A DNA stretch of 64,000 bases from NCBI GenBank assembly GCA_964429915.1, contig CAYSDZ010000010.1, positions 32,876 through 96,875 of the forward strand, read 5' to 3'. Shown here one piece after another: positions 61,531 to 64,000 of this stretch; the stretch's first letter is position 1; every line of letters begins with the position of its first letter. A program made the translations under genes and the position numbers. Origin of the DNA: Alteromonas_F sp964429915 (lineage in GTDB: Bacteria > Pseudomonadota > Gammaproteobacteria > Enterobacterales > Alteromonadaceae). The notes below the pieces were generated by a model. The model saw only the letters and a list, made by a program, of their open reading frames with translations, did not search any database and was not told the DNA's origin.

Positions 61531-62949
61531 TTACATATAGAAACTGTAGCTGACCTGAGGTTTCTCTCCTAAATCAACATACTTCATTATTTCTCCCACT
61601 TTCTTTGCACACTCAAGGGTAATTGGTAAGCGCCCGTCCAATTGTGTGTTGTTCCAGTTCATCTTGGTTAAACCAAGAATTTCCTCCGCAAGCTCTTCAA
61701 GTGACGAATCATTTTCAAACACATCAATTTTTAACGGATTGGGAATATAGGCACCAGGATATGTCTGATAAAAATCTATGGTTCCTCGTGTGTATAGAAT
61801 ACCTTCATTTTCATTGATAGAAAGTAAAGTGCCTCTTACCGGTGGATAGTTTGAATCGCTGAACAAACGCATGTCAGTGTTTGTTATCGAAACAAAGTCC
61901 TTTGCGCTGATACTCTTTTCCTCAAGTACACGATTAAATCCTTTAATCTCAGTATCTCTAAACTTCGAGGTCTTATGAATAACAATTCTTGCGGGCATGT
62001 GCATCAATGCCTTACCATATTCTGACAAGGCAGAGCTTAACAAGTCATATGCTTGTTGCTCAGACATATAAGGTCGTTTATCATTCTTGTCTATTACAAC
62101 GGGCGTGCCTCGCAGAATAACACCGTGTCCGAATTCATCGAACACCTGAGCTAGGCTTGTGGAGATCGTTTCACCATCTCTGCTGCGATAAAACCCTATT
62201 CCAACATAACAACTTTTGGGTTTGAATCGCTCTTCTTTTAACCGCCAGGGTACCGTTTTGTTACCCTTATAATAAAGGGCTGTGGCAAAATTCCAAGCAC
62301 GTGTTGCATCATCCTGGTTGCCTCGATTAGCTTTCCCGGTTAACAATGTACTTTCAACAACTAACTGCAGCGGCACGCCGAGATGCATACACTTTGCTTT
62401 TAGGAGTCTTCTGAAATCATGTTCCAGATAGAGTTCAACTTTTCCACTGTCCTCTGTTGAATGCTTTTCTCTTTTTGTCAGCGAGATAAACATTTCATCA
62501 GGAATTACACAGATGATCACATCAATTGAACGATTTTCCGCAAGAAATTGTATCTGCTCGTAAAATAAGTTCACGGCATCGACAACTCGATCCTCTCGGG
62601 CTTTATTTTTACCAACTTTGACAATTGATGATTTTTGGATAGTGCGTGTATAGCCCGGAGACGAAAGTAGTTGGGTATGAAATCCATAATCCAATGACAC
62701 CCCTCCAAAGCCTTTGAATAGATTTGAAAGATGGCTTTCTTTGGCTAAAATGCCAGTCCGACATAAATCCAGCCAGACATCTAGTTTGTCAACACCTTCC
62801 CCTCTTCCCACGATCCCTAATCTAAGTTCTGAGCGCCGCAACTCATCTTTTGTGTCATATACGCCCATGCGTTCAATTCCATTCCTTGGACATATATGAG
62901 TACCTTTCCCAAATTCAAGAAGTGGCTCTTGGATGATTGTAATTTTCAT
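61531..62949 (-). CDS. Short prokaryotic Argonaute (MID-PIWI), catalytically dead
   Basis: 472 residues from ATG 62949 (MKITIIQEPLLEFGKG); an upstream frame extension overlaps the neighbouring gene and is not needed. It has no N or PAZ domain. MID features lie at about 140-240: VIICVIPDE, then EHDFRRLLKAKCMHLGVP, the basic 5'-phosphate pocket helix of short pAgos, and ALYYKGNKTVPW. PIWI spans about 245-472, with CYVGIGFY where an active enzyme would have Asp (here Gly252) and IHKTSKF where the second Asp is Thr327, and a typical end LTKMNWNN...PITLECAKKVGEIM. Short pAgos use guides to sense invader nucleic acid and switch on a partner effector. It starts 4 nt after the APAZ gene. Confidence 0.9.
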   Translation of the reverse strand: MKITIIQEPLLEFGKGTHICPRNGIERMGVYDTKDELRRSELRLGIVGRGEGVDKLDVWLDLCRTGILAKESHLSNLFKGFGGVSLDYGFHTQLLSSPGYTRTIQKSSIVKVGKNKAREDRVVDAVNLFYEQIQFLAENRSIDVIICVIPDEMFISLTKREKHSTEDSGKVELYLEHDFRRLLKAKCMHLGVPLQLVVESTLLTGKANRGNQDDATRAWNFATALYYKGNKTVPWRLKEERFKPKSCYVGIGFYRSRDGETISTSLAQVFDEFGHGVILRGTPVVIDKNDKRPYMSEQQAYDLLSSALSEYGKALMHMPARIVIHKTSKFRDTEIKGFNRVLEEKSISAKDFVSITNTDMRLFSDSNYPPVRGTLLSINENEGILYTRGTIDFYQTYPGAYIPNPLKIDVFENDSSLEELAEEILGLTKMNWNNTQLDGRLPITLECAKKVGEIMKYVDLGEKPQVSYSFYM

Positions 62950-62953
62950 GGTT

Positions 62954-64000
62954 TTATACTTCCGCCTCTTCTTCAACGTTATCATCAGATGACAGTGTAT
63001 TTTCTTCTGGGGCGAGTTGTATAAGCTGTTCAAACTTGATGCTTTCGCCCAATTGGGCATCCATTTGAGCAAGAAAGTACGATACAAACCGCGTAAGATT
63101 TCTTACGGCTTGATTGTTTTCCAATCCTTTTTGTTTCGACACCAACTTATCATGAAACCTGGAACGACGGTGTGTATTGTAGGTATATAGCCAACTTGGG
63201 ACGATCATTGCGTGAAACTGGTCTTGTATTTTTACGAATGTTAACTGGAAACTCAGGTGCTTAAAGTGAGCTACTTTGCCGGGTTCCTTTTTACTCTCTA
63301 CGCGCTCGAAAACGGTTCGCTGAGCCGCTTTTAATCCTATCCACTTTTCTTTTCTACTAATCTGTTCTTTATCTTCGGGTTGAAAGTAATACTGTTTTTC
63401 GAACATATCAAAACCAATGTAATAGTCTTTTACTTGTTCACGAACCTGACCTTGCAAAAGTGACTTAAAGACATTCTCATACTCAACGTATTCAGAATCA
63501 TAAAGCTCGTTAGAATCTAATTCTTCGATGCTTCCTTTATCTACTATTGACATTAAAGCCGCATGCTCTTCAAAGTTTGAGAATGTAAATAGCTTTCCAT
63601 CATGAAATGTCCAAGCAGAAAATTGGGAGCCTTCTAGTGCTAACGCTAACCGAACACATAAAAACATGTCTGATAAGCGCCTTCCTTTATATCCTAACTC
63701 AGCTCTGGCTCTTTCAAACACTTCCTTTTTAACGATCGTCAATTGTGCTACGTACACCGTATTTGGGAAAGAAATTGGAGCCAAATTAGTTGTATATGCT
63801 CTTGGCAACTCAGTTGTTGATTCCCGGAGTGCGAGGTAGCCGTCTATCTCACCGAGGATAAGCTTGAACTCATGCAAAATACGCTTTTGTGCCGTGACCC
63901 TCAAATTAGATGCTTTTGCTAGAATGTCGCTAGGATCTATTACATGAGTATTGGTATTGAATGTGAATACATCCCCTGTAATTTTATCGATAGACAATTG
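62954..64000 (-). CDS. APAZ-type partner of the short Argonaute, N-terminus outside the window
   Basis: The frame is open to the right edge, so it is partial; the TTG at 63997 is unlikely to be the true start. 348 or so residues are visible. The C-terminal half, with YYFQPEDKEQ, KWIGLKAAQRTVFE, LSFQLTFVKIQDQFHAMIVPSW and RRSRFHDKLVSKQKGLENN, fits the APAZ region that pairs with short pAgos in SPARTA- or SPARSA-like systems. The tail is acidic (SSDDNVEEEAEV). The effector domain (TIR, SIR2, nuclease or other) should be upstream and is not seen. Its stop is 4 nt before the pAgo ATG, so they form one operon. Confidence 0.75.
   Translation of the reverse strand, partial: QLSIDKITGDVFTFNTNTHVIDPSDILAKASNLRVTAQKRILHEFKLILGEIDGYLALRESTTELPRAYTTNLAPISFPNTVYVAQLTIVKKEVFERARAELGYKGRRLSDMFLCVRLALALEGSQFSAWTFHDGKLFTFSNFEEHAALMSIVDKGSIEELDSNELYDSEYVEYENVFKSLLQGQVREQVKDYYIGFDMFEKQYYFQPEDKEQISRKEKWIGLKAAQRTVFERVESKKEPGKVAHFKHLSFQLTFVKIQDQFHAMIVPSWLYTYNTHRRSRFHDKLVSKQKGLENNQAVRNLTRFVSYFLAQMDAQLGESIKFEQLIQLAPEENTLSSDDNVEEEAEV

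Larger units (their letters stand above)
59903..64000. mobile_element. Left end of a genomic island with tandem integrases and a short-pAgo operon
   Basis: From the end of the CNNM-like gene onward every gene is accessory and on the minus strand: an integrase remnant, a complete tyrosine recombinase, a short Argonaute and an APAZ protein that leaves the window. Two related but diverged integrase 3' ends lying side by side suggest repeated insertion at one site. The right boundary is outside the window and no direct repeats were found inside it. Confidence 0.65.

Noticed and set aside
62949..63087. Longer pAgo starting at 63087 (46 extra residues)
   Set aside because: The extra part overlaps the APAZ coding end, is unrelated to Argonaute N-termini, and the ATG at 62949 fits a 4-nt operon gap.

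Overview
The window is chromosomal DNA of a marine-type gammaproteobacterium, most likely from the Alteromonadales (Alteromonas/Glaciecola-like). This rests on AT-rich DNA and on gene blocks in the same order as in Escherichia coli: bcp|dapA-bamC-purC, nrdA-nrdB-yfaE, ubiG|gyrA, serC-aroA-cmk-rpsA-ihfB-lapA-lapB-pyrF, lrp-ftsK-lolA-rarA-(crcB)-serS, tusDC/tusE-yccA-tRNA-Ser and uvrY-uvrC-pgsA-tRNA-Gly-Cys-Leu. A complete cbb3 oxidase cluster, paired bacterioferritins, a SulP transporter and a DUF2987-like protein also suit that group. No species can be named from the sequence alone.

Region by region: 1-1.1 kb holds the tail of a PerM-like permease and a solute-binding protein whose reading frame is broken at an A7 run. 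From 1.1 to 33.1 kb is a dense housekeeping core: cell-wall precursor, nucleotide, quinone, aromatic and serine synthesis; gyrase; ribosomal protein S1; IHF; LPS control; chromosome segregation; lipoprotein export; tRNA thiolation; nucleotide excision repair. Three tRNA genes follow at 33.27-33.57 kb. A 25-bp near-copy of the tRNA-Leu 3' end at 36.04-36.06 kb closes a 2.5-kb low-density island that carries a Doc-type toxin with a 56-residue antitoxin, a membrane protein and a Cys-rich mini-ORF. Beyond it lie a truncated receiver domain, a LysE exporter, Bax, RssA and TtcA, then ccoNOQP and ccoHIS with an accessory TauE/SafE-like protein (40.5-47.5 kb). Next come two bacterioferritin subunits, a CPA2 antiporter, a SulP/Usp pair, a methyltransferase-like membrane protein, a nitrilase, upp, galM, mgtE and a CNNM-like protein (to 59.9 kb).

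The last 4 kb are accessory. A truncated integrase and a complete, diverged relative stand in tandem beside the CNNM-like gene. Upstream of them on the same strand is a two-gene operon: an APAZ-type protein whose N-terminus lies beyond the window edge, and a 472-residue short prokaryotic Argonaute (MID-PIWI only, predicted catalytically dead). This is the most interesting system here: a mobile, probably abortive-infection-type short-pAgo defence operon whose effector domain cannot be seen in this window.
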